Shown here: piece after piece, positions 50,942 to 59,295 of the stretch
Position numbering within the stretch: the first letter of the stretch is position 1
How the letters are laid out: each line of letters begins with the position of its first letter
Source: Vreelandella massiliensis
GTDB taxonomy: Bacteria; Pseudomonadota; Gammaproteobacteria; Pseudomonadales; Halomonadaceae
Reading direction: 5' to 3'
Assembly (NCBI RefSeq): GCF_900155385.1
Contig: NZ_LT699746.1
Span: 62,001 to 126,000 of the forward strand
Length of the DNA: 64,000 nucleotides
Notes under the pieces: model-generated
Databases searched by the model: none
What the model saw: only the letters and a program-made list of their open reading frames with translations
What the model was told of the DNA's origin: nothing
Translations under genes and position numbers: made by a program

Positions 50942-51990
50942 TGGCTTTGCTCCTCAAAAAAACTGTTTTCAGCCTCTTTCACGACACGCATGAGTTCATT
51001 GGGTGGAATGAAATTGGTGTCGCTGTCGCGCTGCAAGTCTGAAAGGTCTTCGTTGGCTAGCATCCGTGTCAGGTCGACATCCAAGTTTTCGATGGGGCGT
51101 GCGCTGTTATATTCCTCTTGTGTTACCCAGCCCTGACGGTATGCGCCGATCAAAATACGGTGGCGTGCATCGTCGACGGACACAGGAGAGTGAGCGATGG
51201 GTTCAAAGATTTCGCCAGGCGCAGCGAGATAGAGTGCAGGCGCACGCGGCACACCGATTTGCTCAGCGTGGCCCTGGTCGCGTCGCATATTGGGAAAGGG
51301 ATTACCAGGCAGGTGTTTACCGTCTAGCGAGATAGGGATAACGGCGAAGTCTTTTTCCAGCTCCCGTATAACAGGCGCCATCGTGGCGCAGGCTTCACAA
51401 GTGGAGGAATAGAAAAAGAACATGCCGACTTCCTCAGCGAGTTCACTGACAAGCCGATTACGTGTGCGGTTGGCGCGCTCTGTCTGGCGTTGTGCGGCTG
51501 CGCTGGCGCTGGGTCGCCGGTTGGTTTCATCCAGCACAGGATCACCCAATACGGCGAGTTGAGCACTTTGGGCAAACTGCTCACTGCGATCCATGACGTA
51601 GCGCTGCAAATACATGTACGCCCTGACGTTCTCCACTGTCGGGTTGTTCCAGGCGGCGTCTTCGTATTTTTCGAGGTTTTCCCGAAACCATGCCGCCGAC
51701 AAAGCCGGTGGCCCTTCGGGCTGTTGAGCCTCTTGAGGCTTAGGTGTTTGTTTTTTCGGTTCCGGTGCCGGTGGCGGTGTTTTTTTTGCGACCGTCTCCG
51801 GCTCTTTGTTAGGTTCCTTTTCGGGTTCTGGCTCTGGTTCCGGTGGTGACTCATAGAAAAACCAGCCGTCGCGACCATCTTCCCAAAAGGTTGATTGCTG
51901 GGGGGCATTGTCTAGCGCCAGTGCTGGCGCTGGCATCGTCAGGGCTAAAGCCAACGCGAACGTGCGTAAGCGAAGATTAGGTAGCGCCAT
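50938..51990 (-). CDS. traF: TraF-like conjugation protein (350 aa)
   Basis: A signal peptide (FALALALTMPAPALA) precedes a Pro/Glu/Lys-rich linker (about residues 48-95) and a thioredoxin-fold domain with the motif STCEACATMAPV (Cys198 and Cys201). The two cysteines are retained; F TraF itself lacks a CxxC, so an active oxidoreductase is possible. It helps assemble the pilus with TraH. It overlaps traH, and upstream transfer genes are not in this window. Confidence 0.9.
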   Translation of the reverse strand: MALPNLRLRTFALALALTMPAPALALDNAPQQSTFWEDGRDGWFFYESPPEPEPEPEKEPNKEPETVAKKTPPPAPEPKKQTPKPQEAQQPEGPPALSAAWFRENLEKYEDAAWNNPTVENVRAYMYLQRYVMDRSEQFAQSAQLAVLGDPVLDETNRRPSASAAAQRQTERANRTRNRLVSELAEEVGMFFFYSSTCEACATMAPVIRELEKDFAVIPISLDGKHLPGNPFPNMRRDQGHAEQIGVPRAPALYLAAPGEIFEPIAHSPVSVDDARHRILIGAYRQGWVTQEEYNSARPIENLDVDLTRMLANEDLSDLQRDSDTNFIPPNELMRVVKEAENSFFEEQSQ

Positions 51991-52307
51991 CGTAGACCTC
52001 TTTGGTGTGTCACTTACCGTCGATGGTACGAGGCCGTTACGAAAACGAGTGCGGCTGAAGTTGGAAAAAACAGGTATTCAGTGGCGAAACGCCGGTGAGG
52101 TGGACCCAAAGTGACTCGCGGGCCTGAGATGCCTTTCCATAAAGGAGCGTTGATGATCTACCTTGAAAAAACGGCGTATTGATCACGACATCGAAAAGGG
52201 GAGTCAATTACAATACAAAGTACAAAATACACTATAGCACCCTTGCCCAAGGAACCGGCAGCAGTGGTGTAGGCTGACTTGCAGACAATATAAGGGAGAG
52301 TACGGAA
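51991..52307. other. 317-bp divergent intergenic region
   Basis: The region between leftward traF and a rightward unknown gene has an AT-rich patch at about 52206-52240 (TACAATACAAAGTACAAAAT type with ACAAA repeats) that suits a promoter for the rightward gene. No strong dyad was seen; GAGGTGGA-like segments may serve the traF side. Confidence 0.4.
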
Positions 52308-53153
52308 ATGGCCCCCGCACGTCATATACTTGAGAGTGTTAAAGCGATAGAGAATAACGATCCAACCAAGGGGGAGGCCGCAAGTTATACCGATGATGTT
52401 GATTTGCTAAAATCGGCAGCACTATCTGTACTTGCTGGTGTTTATCAGATGCGAAGTGCTGCGTTGCCGCCGATGACAACGCCAGCCTTGTCAGCTAATC
52501 CGCCTTTTGGCGATTGGCCAAGCGCGTTTCAGCACAGTCTTGTGCTGGGCGAATTTGAAGTGCTGGAAGATTTTTTACACCTAGACGTGTGTATCGCGCC
52601 TTTTTGGCCGGTCGGTAACGCCGGTTGTCCTCTCTATCGTATCGCCTCGGTCTACGATGCGGTAAGAAGCATCAAGGCTGTTGAGTATGCCTTCACGACT
52701 AGACGTGGGCCACCCAATAAAATCGAAGATGCGGGTTCGCAGCGGATTATCGAGCGAGCTTATGAGCGGATGGCGCTTTTACCCAAAGATACATTTCTAT
52801 TTTGGCAGCCAGAAGCAAAACAGCTCGCTGATACCTTTGCGCATGAACAGCAAGAGCGACTTCATGCCCATGAGAAACGGGCCGAAGAAACCATGCGCCA
52901 TCCGGTAGGCCGTCGCCTTCACGAACGCCTGGTGGCCGCTCTCTCTGATGTACCTTATTTATTGGATCAGACAGTGCCCGATGCCGCATGGCAAGAACTA
53001 GACACCTTCGCGGGTATCGTGGGAACACAGCGAGTCGCGGATATGGTGGAGTCCATGACGCTGCCGACAAGCCCTGTCATCTGGGAAACGATGGTCGACA
53101 CCATGAGAAAACGTGCAGAAACGGAGCTAAAAAGTATCTCAGGCGGCGCTTAG
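52308..53153 (+). CDS. Hypothetical protein (281 aa)
   Basis: AAGGGAGAG precedes the ATG. The product is soluble and helical with several Trp and a central Pro-rich stretch (FGDWPSAFQHSL, CIAPFWPVGNAGCPLYR). The second half has long charged helices (EQQERLHAHEKRAEETMRHP). Its 3' end overlaps the convergent helicase gene by 15 bases. No family was recognised. Confidence 0.65.
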   Translation: MAPARHILESVKAIENNDPTKGEAASYTDDVDLLKSAALSVLAGVYQMRSAALPPMTTPALSANPPFGDWPSAFQHSLVLGEFEVLEDFLHLDVCIAPFWPVGNAGCPLYRIASVYDAVRSIKAVEYAFTTRRGPPNKIEDAGSQRIIERAYERMALLPKDTFLFWQPEAKQLADTFAHEQQERLHAHEKRAEETMRHPVGRRLHERLVAALSDVPYLLDQTVPDAAWQELDTFAGIVGTQRVADMVESMTLPTSPVIWETMVDTMRKRAETELKSISGGA

Positions 53154-54608
53154 CCCTTTGGCTCTGTTGTGCCGCGTGACCACTTTTTGCAATTGCGTAT
53201 TGATCGCCAGCAGTGTCTTTGCCCGCGTAGCCGCGACATACATGAGGTTAATTTCAGCGTCACGTTCGGCTGGATCGAGGTCGTCGAATAGATCAGGAAA
53301 ATCATCGACGAGGTAGACGCACTCCCATTCCAACCCCTTAGCGCGATGCGCAGTCGTTACGACTATATCGGCGTCGTCTGGCGATGCCGATAGCCGCTTT
53401 TCCAGCATTTTCATTTCCTGATCGAAGTGCGGATAGGTATCGAGCACTTTGATAGCGCGGAGCATTTCGGGGTCTTTGGTTTCCTCGGCAATGGCTTTGT
53501 ACTGCGTGAAATCATTGAAATCCCGTAGCAGCTGCTTATTGCGGATATGGTCACGCTTGTTACGTGAAAGCCAGAACAAGTCTTCCATGTCGGCGAGTGG
53601 ATACGAGTCACCGCCACCGACAAGATGCACCGATAATTTGCGACGTGAGAAATGCAGGGCTGTTTGCATAACGCCCATCATGGTGCGGGCCAAGAACGTC
53701 ACCTGCGGCACGGGCGACTGTTTGAGCTGGAATTGATTGCTGGGGATAACGCAATCCTGGCGTTGGCTCAATCCGCGCAGCGGCACTTTTTCCCCGCGTA
53801 GCGCCAGCAAAGCGTTCGCCGTGGCACTAATACGCTCACCGAACCGAAACGATGTGGCGATCCGCATCACCTTGGCGTCTTTAACTCGATGTGAGGCCAT
53901 TGCGTCTTGAGCCCCACGCCACTGATAAATCGCTTGATAGGGATCACCCGCCAGCAACACGCGGCACCTGGGCTGGTCTATGACAATGGCCTCAGCGCAT
54001 GGGTTGGAGTCCTGAGCTTCATCAAGCAGCACGATGTCATAGCGCGAAGATAAGTCCGGCTGGCTTAGCTGGTAGAGCTTAAAGTAGCCGTCGTGGGTCA
54101 TAGATACTTCGCGGTTTTCTACATCGCACATCGCTTTCCATAAGCGTTTAGCGTGATGAATCACAATCGCTTGGCGATCTTTGGCCTTGCTGGTGGCATC
54201 GAGAGAAATGGGCCAATGATGGCGATCAATCGTTTTGTCGGCGCTAATGGCAAACGCATGAATCGTGGCGCGAATGTCTTGTGCCAGCGACCAATCAAAC
54301 GTATTTACCGCGTCGGTAATGTCGCGTAAACGCAGGTTGGGAGAGAGCTTGTGCCGGTAATCTTTCCCGATAGCAGCATACGCGAGCTGGTGCGTGGTTT
54401 TGCAAGTGACGTTTGACGGAAATCGAGCCTGCGCGTCTTCCCGAATCGCACGGTTATAGGCGACGTAGAGTATCCGAGCATCGGGATTCGCCTTGGCAAA
54501 CGCCACAAGCGTTGTGGTCTTACCTGTACCGGCATACGCCTTAACGACGAGCTTTTGCCCCTTAAAGTTAGCCACGGGCTGCTGTTCTTCTGTTAGGGCA
54601 TGAGACAC
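53139..54608 (-). CDS. UvrD/Rep-like SF1 helicase (489 aa)
   Basis: SF1 motifs appear in order: Walker A AYAGTGKTTTLVAF, Walker B VLLDEAQDSNP, GDPYQAIYQWRGAQD, TSFRFGERI, TTAHRAKGLEWECVYLVDDF, and MYVAATRAKTLLAIN. The protein is shorter than full UvrD, lacking a long 2B insert, and resembles plasmid and phage F-box-helicase-like proteins. It should translocate on single-stranded DNA with 3'-5' polarity. A role in plasmid replication or repair is likely. Confidence 0.88.
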   Translation of the reverse strand: MSHALTEEQQPVANFKGQKLVVKAYAGTGKTTTLVAFAKANPDARILYVAYNRAIREDAQARFPSNVTCKTTHQLAYAAIGKDYRHKLSPNLRLRDITDAVNTFDWSLAQDIRATIHAFAISADKTIDRHHWPISLDATSKAKDRQAIVIHHAKRLWKAMCDVENREVSMTHDGYFKLYQLSQPDLSSRYDIVLLDEAQDSNPCAEAIVIDQPRCRVLLAGDPYQAIYQWRGAQDAMASHRVKDAKVMRIATSFRFGERISATANALLALRGEKVPLRGLSQRQDCVIPSNQFQLKQSPVPQVTFLARTMMGVMQTALHFSRRKLSVHLVGGGDSYPLADMEDLFWLSRNKRDHIRNKQLLRDFNDFTQYKAIAEETKDPEMLRAIKVLDTYPHFDQEMKMLEKRLSASPDDADIVVTTAHRAKGLEWECVYLVDDFPDLFDDLDPAERDAEINLMYVAATRAKTLLAINTQLQKVVTRHNRAKGLSAA

Positions 54609-54724
54609 CGCTACCCCTCCTTCTGACGATTTTTGCCAACGTTAGCACGGCATTCGGAGCGACCTAGCAGGTGAGAGGCGGCTTTTTGGGGTTGTGCGCG
54701 GGGCTTTCACCGAGGCAACAGGTT

Positions 54725-54796
54725 TTCGACAAGTCGGCAAACCGTCGTGTCGGTAATCCGTCGTGTCGGAAAACCGACATGTCGATAATCCGCGCT
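54725..54796. promoter_or_regulatory. Octamer-phased array with GTCG/CCG boxes
   Basis: Nine octamers keep one phase: TTCGACAA, GTCGGCAA, ACCGTCGT, GTCGGTAA, TCCGTCGT, GTCGGAAA, ACCGACAT, GTCGATAA, TCCGCGCT. GTCG and CCG boxes alternate, so the true period is 16 bases. It lies upstream of the rightward operon starting at 54840 and is a candidate operator. Confidence 0.65.
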
Positions 54797-54839
54797 CTTA
54801 GTAATGTATCTATTAGTAGAAATGTAAGGAGTCCTAAAA

Positions 54840-54965
54840 ATGGCCATTTGCGCACAGCGCAAATGGTTTTCTTGGCCAACACCCCAGTTTTCCCTTTCTC
54901 AGCGACGTGGCCATTTCGGCGCCGTGCTTACACTGGCGCTCAACGAAGGCAGCGACGATAAATAG
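54840..54965 (+). CDS. Possible 41-aa leader/small protein
   Basis: AAGGAG at 54827 is well spaced from ATG 54840. The frame reads MAICAQRKWFSWPTPQFSLS and ends with a stop at 54963-54965, 9 bases before the next ATG. A perfect 10-bp hairpin (54843-54865, CCATTTGCGC/GCGCAAATGG) followed by TTTT overlaps its first codons, as in an attenuator. It may be a leader peptide or chance. Confidence 0.35.
   Translation: MAICAQRKWFSWPTPQFSLSQRRGHFGAVLTLALNEGSDDK
54843..54869 (+). terminator. Hairpin with T-run, possible attenuator
   Basis: The stem CCATTTGCGC/GCGCAAATGG is perfect over 10 bp with an ACA loop, followed by TTTTC. It sits between the octamer array and the YdjM-like gene. Confidence 0.6.
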
Positions 54966-54974
54966 GAGGCAAGG

Positions 54975-55652
54975 ATGGCGATGTTTGGCACTCACTTAGG
55001 CGCCGCCGTGGTTGGTGGTACGGTGCTGGCCAACGCGGGGTATGCGGCCCACATCTGGCGAGCCAGTGAAATGCTGCCTGTCATCGCTTTGGTCATCATT
55101 GGTGGCTTGCTGCCGGACATTGACGCGAAGAAGTCGCATTCCGTGAAATTGATCTTTTCGGTGCTAGGGCTGATGGCAATGGTGGCCATGTCATTTTCCT
55201 TGCGTGAGGACATGGCGTTGTTACCGGCGTTACTCGCCAGTATTGGTGCTTATGTTGCAGTGCGACATGGGTTTTTCCATGCGTTTAACGCCATCACTGT
55301 GCATCGCGGAAATGCTCACTCTCTCGTCGCGTTGCTTTTTTCCAGCACGGCTACGACGGTTTTAACGCACTCTCTCACTGGTGCCTCGATTTTGAGTTGG
55401 TCATACGGATTCGCCTTGCTGGCTGGCGGGCTAATTCATTTGGTGCTTGATGAAATTTACTCGGTCGACCTGGCGGGAGCACGATTAAAAAAATCGTTTG
55501 GTTCGGCACTGAAATTCATGGATAAAAACTCGCCGGTTCCAGGGCTGGCAATGCTACTGGCGTCGCTTGTGATGTTGCCTGCGATGCCGCCTTTGCGCGA
55601 CGGCGTGACAATTCTCGCTGCCTTTGTCGATGCCTTCTCTCGTATAGGGTGA
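54975..55652 (+). CDS. YdjM-like membrane-bound metal-dependent hydrolase (225 aa)
   Basis: Motifs typical of the YdjM (DUF457) family are present: FGTHLGAAVVGG, GGLLPDIDAKKSHS, HRGNAHSLVAL and HLVLDEIYSVDLAG. They supply His and Asp residues for a metal site. Five to six hydrophobic segments place it in the inner membrane. Ribosome site AGGAGG. In E. coli ydjM is LexA-regulated and its function is unknown. The gene is followed 33 bp later by the DUF4942-methyltransferase, so the two are probably one operon. Confidence 0.8.
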   Translation: MAMFGTHLGAAVVGGTVLANAGYAAHIWRASEMLPVIALVIIGGLLPDIDAKKSHSVKLIFSVLGLMAMVAMSFSLREDMALLPALLASIGAYVAVRHGFFHAFNAITVHRGNAHSLVALLFSSTATTVLTHSLTGASILSWSYGFALLAGGLIHLVLDEIYSVDLAGARLKKSFGSALKFMDKNSPVPGLAMLLASLVMLPAMPPLRDGVTILAAFVDAFSRIG

Positions 55653-55685
55653 AAAGCAGACCTAGCGGAATTTAGGAGGCAAGAC

Positions 55686-57329
55686 ATGGGTGCCCTTAAC
55701 GATGCTGTGCTGAATACAACACCTGTTGCAGCGTGTGATGTTGATGGCGATGACGAGGCAATGGGTGGGGAGGCTATCAGCCATGATGCCTTTGATAGCC
55801 TCATTCGACGGTACGATAAATCCTATCGAGAGCTGAAAGCCATAGCAGAATTTATGGCGCACCACGGCCACGACACGCAGCTACTTGATATGTTCTTCAA
55901 GGGAAATATCACGGATCACCGTGTCAATTCCGTATCGTCTTTGTATTACGACCGCATTTTCCAGCTTGAAGGGGCCGTGAAGGCGCTTGATGCGCGGTTC
56001 TGGCAAGAGGCGCTAGCGCTGACCAATGTGATGTCTTTATTGCCTGCAAAACGCCGAAACGAGTGGAACGACGTGATAAGTCGCATGAAGACGCCTCCTT
56101 TTACCGCTGACAACCTGCGGGCTACGTTTACGGAGCTTTTCGCGCAGCGGAAAAATTACTTTGCAGAGCGTGTTGATGGTATTTTTCGAGCCCTTAGCCA
56201 TGAGCATGTCACAAATCGACCCGAAGGCTTCTCTAAGCGACTGATCACCTATGTTTCACGTTGCGTTAGCCTCCTGGTGCCGTCCGATACGGCTTATCTG
56301 GAAGACCTCAGACAAGTCATCGCTATCGTGTTAAAGCGCGAGATACCCAAGGATTTTTCAACCGGCATTTACTGGTTGCTGGATCGCATTATCAAAACCA
56401 ATCGAACGGGCGAGTGGTTTCCCGTTGATGGAAACGCCTTTCGACTTCGTTTCTACAAGAAGGGAACCGTACACGTTGAGATACATCCTGATGTGGCTTG
56501 GCAGCTGAACAAGGTGCTGGCGCATCTATATCCAGAGGCTATCCCGAATCAGCACAAGACGCCGCGTAAACGCAGTAAGGCTATCCAAGTAAAACCGCTA
56601 ACGACACCTTTGCCTCGCCCTGTTCTGTCCGCGCTTTACAATGATTTTTATGGCCAGCGATCCCCTTGCCGGTTTGTCATTTCGCGGGCAAACAATCGTT
56701 TCGTGCGTGAGCAGCTAATTGACGTGCTGACGCAGATTGGTGGTCAGTCAGAGGATGGGAGGGTCTTTGATTTTGACTATCCAATCGGCCCCGTGGTGGA
56801 CGATATTGTATTTTCGGGCTGTATCCCCAATGCCAAAAGCCACCAGTTTTACCCCACACCGGAAACTTTGGCCGCTTCGGTCGTAAATTTGCTGGACATA
56901 CAGACCGAGGATCGAGTGTTGGAGCCCAGTGCTGGCACAGGCGCGATTGCCGAGCGCCTGCCTTCGGAACAGCTAACGTGTGTGGAATATGCGCCGCTTC
57001 ATTGCGGCATTCTGAAGGCAAAGGGCATCACCGATGTTGTAGAGGCCGATTTTCTTGAGTGGTCGGCAAGCCAGCACCGCTGCTTTGATAAAATTGGGCT
57101 GAATCCGCCATATACCGGCGGGCAAGCAGAAGCACACCTCGATGCGGCTATTCGGTGTCTGGCTCCTGGCGGGCGGTTGGTCGCCATCCTGCCCCATAGC
57201 CTTTCATCGAGCTGGCAGCCCGAATGTGAACAAAGGGTGTCGGTTGAATGGCAGTCACCAATGCACGATGCGTTCCCTGGTGTTGCCATAAGCACCGCGA
57301 TAGCGGTTGTCAAAAAGAAGGCGCAATAA
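55686..57329 (+). CDS. DUF4942-N6-adenine methyltransferase fusion (547 aa)
   Basis: Residues about 30-250 form a helical DUF4942-type domain (YRELKAIAEFMAHHG, YDRIFQLEGAVKAL, then FSTGIYWLLDRIIKTN). From about 380 a SAM-dependent methylase follows: YPTPETLAASVV, motif I VLEPSAGTGAIAE and motif IV LNPPYTGG (Asn473-Tyr476), the form for adenine-N6 methylation. No restriction partner is adjacent, so it is an orphan methylase, perhaps protecting the plasmid from host restriction during transfer. Start ATG 55686 follows AGGAGGC. Confidence 0.85.
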   Translation: MGALNDAVLNTTPVAACDVDGDDEAMGGEAISHDAFDSLIRRYDKSYRELKAIAEFMAHHGHDTQLLDMFFKGNITDHRVNSVSSLYYDRIFQLEGAVKALDARFWQEALALTNVMSLLPAKRRNEWNDVISRMKTPPFTADNLRATFTELFAQRKNYFAERVDGIFRALSHEHVTNRPEGFSKRLITYVSRCVSLLVPSDTAYLEDLRQVIAIVLKREIPKDFSTGIYWLLDRIIKTNRTGEWFPVDGNAFRLRFYKKGTVHVEIHPDVAWQLNKVLAHLYPEAIPNQHKTPRKRSKAIQVKPLTTPLPRPVLSALYNDFYGQRSPCRFVISRANNRFVREQLIDVLTQIGGQSEDGRVFDFDYPIGPVVDDIVFSGCIPNAKSHQFYPTPETLAASVVNLLDIQTEDRVLEPSAGTGAIAERLPSEQLTCVEYAPLHCGILKAKGITDVVEADFLEWSASQHRCFDKIGLNPPYTGGQAEAHLDAAIRCLAPGGRLVAILPHSLSSSWQPECEQRVSVEWQSPMHDAFPGVAISTAIAVVKKKAQ

Positions 57330-57358
57330 GCCCATAAACTTGAGGAAGGAGAGGTGTC

Positions 57359-57643
57359 GTGCTGAAAGCAGATTTTTCAGTGGTGTGTGTCACCGATATG
57401 TTGGTCTTGATTGTCGATAACGACAGAGGTGGGCCAAGCGTGACCAATGATGCAGCTAACGTGATTGAGCGTGTTGATGCAGTCGTCGGGGGGCTTGCTA
57501 GGCGCAGAGTGTATTACCGCGATAGTGATTGGCGCTTTGATGAATTAGTCCATGAAAACGGTCAATTCAAAGGCTTTCAGCGTTGCACTGATGACCAGCA
57601 AGATTTTCTCAATGATGTCATGGCCTCTCAAGTGAGCGGATAG
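57359..57643 (+). CDS. Small hypothetical protein (94 aa)
   Basis: GTG 57359 follows GAAGGAGAGG. The product is acidic and starts with a hydrophobic strand (FSVVCVTDMLVLIVDN), then helices and a Tyr/Asp-rich part (RRVYYRDSDWRFDELVHENG). It lies 29 bp after the methylase on the same strand, so it belongs to that operon. No function was recognised. Confidence 0.65.
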   Translation: MLKADFSVVCVTDMLVLIVDNDRGGPSVTNDAANVIERVDAVVGGLARRRVYYRDSDWRFDELVHENGQFKGFQRCTDDQQDFLNDVMASQVSG

Positions 57644-57744
57644 GTTCAGCCAGGCGTGCTAGGTCAGGTTGCGAGGGGCGCGGTCACAACACTTAACCGC
57701 CATAACAGAAGTCGATACATTGAAGCGCAGAGGGCTGATAAAAC

Positions 57745-58167
57745 ATGAGGGTGAAGCTACATGGGAAATCCATTGCAGGCGTCGTTTTAGCAGGCATTGT
57801 GGCGGGCTGTGCAGGGCAAACGCCTTATGAGCCAGAGGATCATCCCTTAATGGGGATGCCATCGGCATCGCATGACGAAATGGAAAATATGTTTGAGCTA
57901 CCGGACAAGTGGCCAGATGGGGCGCCCACCACGGCGATGTATAACGGAAAGGAAATGGGAAGATGGCAACCCATAGGGCGAACGGATAACGGCTGCATCG
58001 AGTACCAGTTGCTACCCGAAGATACGCGCTATATTGCGCCCGATGTAACGCACTATTGGCATGGCGACATGTACCGGACGGAAAGCAAAGGGTGTGTGCC
58101 TGTCGAAGCAGTCGAGCACTCTGACATTAACCACAACGGCGGCAATAATGCCGCCGCTGGGGATTAA
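57745..58167 (+). CDS. Small predicted lipoprotein (140 aa)
   Basis: A lipobox signal (VVLAGIVAGC, Cys22) marks it as a lipoprotein. The mature part has a few Trp/Tyr motifs (GRWQPIGRTDNGCIEYQLL, HYWHGDMYRTESKGC) with two Cys that may form a disulphide. It ends with a His/Asn-rich tail. It may be an envelope protein linked to transfer or entry exclusion. Its 3' end overlaps the convergent Tus-like gene by 4 bases. Confidence 0.75.
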   Translation: MRVKLHGKSIAGVVLAGIVAGCAGQTPYEPEDHPLMGMPSASHDEMENMFELPDKWPDGAPTTAMYNGKEMGRWQPIGRTDNGCIEYQLLPEDTRYIAPDVTHYWHGDMYRTESKGCVPVEAVEHSDINHNGGNNAAAGD

Positions 58168-59096
58168 GCCGCTGACGAATCGGCTGTGTAGTAGCGATGC
58201 ACGCAGATAGAAGGTAGGAAGGGGGAATCCTCCACCTTCGTATCTTTACGGCGCTGGCTCTCGCCGCGAGGCTCATGCGGTTGAGCAGGGGGCGTGCGCA
58301 GCGGTGGCAAAAGCCCTGTATGCAGGTCAGGTGGCACAATCAGGGGCATGGATGAATTAAAGGCCACCGGACGCGGTTTAGGGTTCTCGTCTGTCTCGGC
58401 AAACTGGATATTGCACCGCAATAGGGGGCTTTGCTTGCGTACTAGCGCCAATGGCTCCCCAGGCGGGAGATTCGCCAGCTTCTTGAGCTGAATCGCCACA
58501 TGGGGCTGATCAGCGCCGAGCTTGATCAACCGCTTTTCCGCGTCTTCCACACTGATTTTTACGATAGAGCGCCCACTGACATACCAGCCGATGCCCACAT
58601 GCCGCACAGGTTCATCGAATACAAACAGTCGCCGCCACGTTTTCTTCAAACTCAGCCGTGCGAGCCCCGCCGTATTCAAGTGCGCCCGTAGCTGCGGGTG
58701 TTGCTTGGCAATTTCTTCTTTGAGCACCGACTGAGAGTTGTACGTCGGTTGCGTGCCCTTCATTTCGTCAGCAATCTCGTGAAATTCGCCTTTGAGTTCG
58801 TTCAGAGTGTGGAATGCCTCGCGCAGCTCCGGCGATGCCGCGATCACAGCGGTATGTTTCGACGTGGCATTTCCGGCAACACCCGCGTCATGCCACATAT
58901 CAGACAGCACGCGACGCAGCCAATCCGCGTTTGTATGGACGGTATTCATCGCCCAGGCGTGGGGCTGCTCTTTCTCATAACGCTCACAAACCGTATCAAT
59001 CGCCGCCAGGATGCGATCAAAGCATTCGCTGGCCTGATGGATCAGCTCAAAACGCCGACGATCATTATCGAGCAGGTCGTTGGTTGGTATTGGCAT
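58164..59096 (-). CDS. Tus-like replication terminus binding protein (310 aa)
   Basis: The middle segment (HLNTAGLARLSLKKTWRRLF, then VRHVGIGWYVSGRSIVKISVEDAEKRL) matches the plan of Tus, in which a Leu-rich strand is followed by FGWxxKHIIKN and a helix ending in LEK. Next, LANLPPGEPLALVRKQSPLL recalls the Tus IAALP...KIKRP part. The order and spacing agree along about 130 residues. A Tus-like protein would arrest one replication fork at Ter sites. I did not find a confident Ter sequence in the window. Confidence 0.55.
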   Translation of the reverse strand: MPIPTNDLLDNDRRRFELIHQASECFDRILAAIDTVCERYEKEQPHAWAMNTVHTNADWLRRVLSDMWHDAGVAGNATSKHTAVIAASPELREAFHTLNELKGEFHEIADEMKGTQPTYNSQSVLKEEIAKQHPQLRAHLNTAGLARLSLKKTWRRLFVFDEPVRHVGIGWYVSGRSIVKISVEDAEKRLIKLGADQPHVAIQLKKLANLPPGEPLALVRKQSPLLRCNIQFAETDENPKPRPVAFNSSMPLIVPPDLHTGLLPPLRTPPAQPHEPRGESQRRKDTKVEDSPFLPSICVHRYYTADSSAA

Positions 59097-59295
59097 AGAG
59101 ACTCCCCGCCGAAACTAATCTGTTACCTACTATCAGTATAGCAGGTTGACAATGACATGCAGCGTCGCAGTGACGCCGAGTGAACACCTAAAAATCACGA
59201 TCTGAGAAGGGCTGAACACAGGGTTGGCTTGCGTAAAGTTATCCAGTGGAAACAACCGTTAAATCCGAATCCATAACGAAAGCGGGAGTGACGAC

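Noticed and set aside
54671-54961. 96-codon rightward frame across the GTCG array
   Set aside because: It runs through the repeat array and a hairpin and lacks a ribosome site; the 41-codon frame in another phase is better supported.
59097-59295. Ter site near the Tus-like gene
   Set aside because: Short AT-rich segments such as CTAATCTGTTACC vaguely recall Ter, but the match to the conserved core is too weak.
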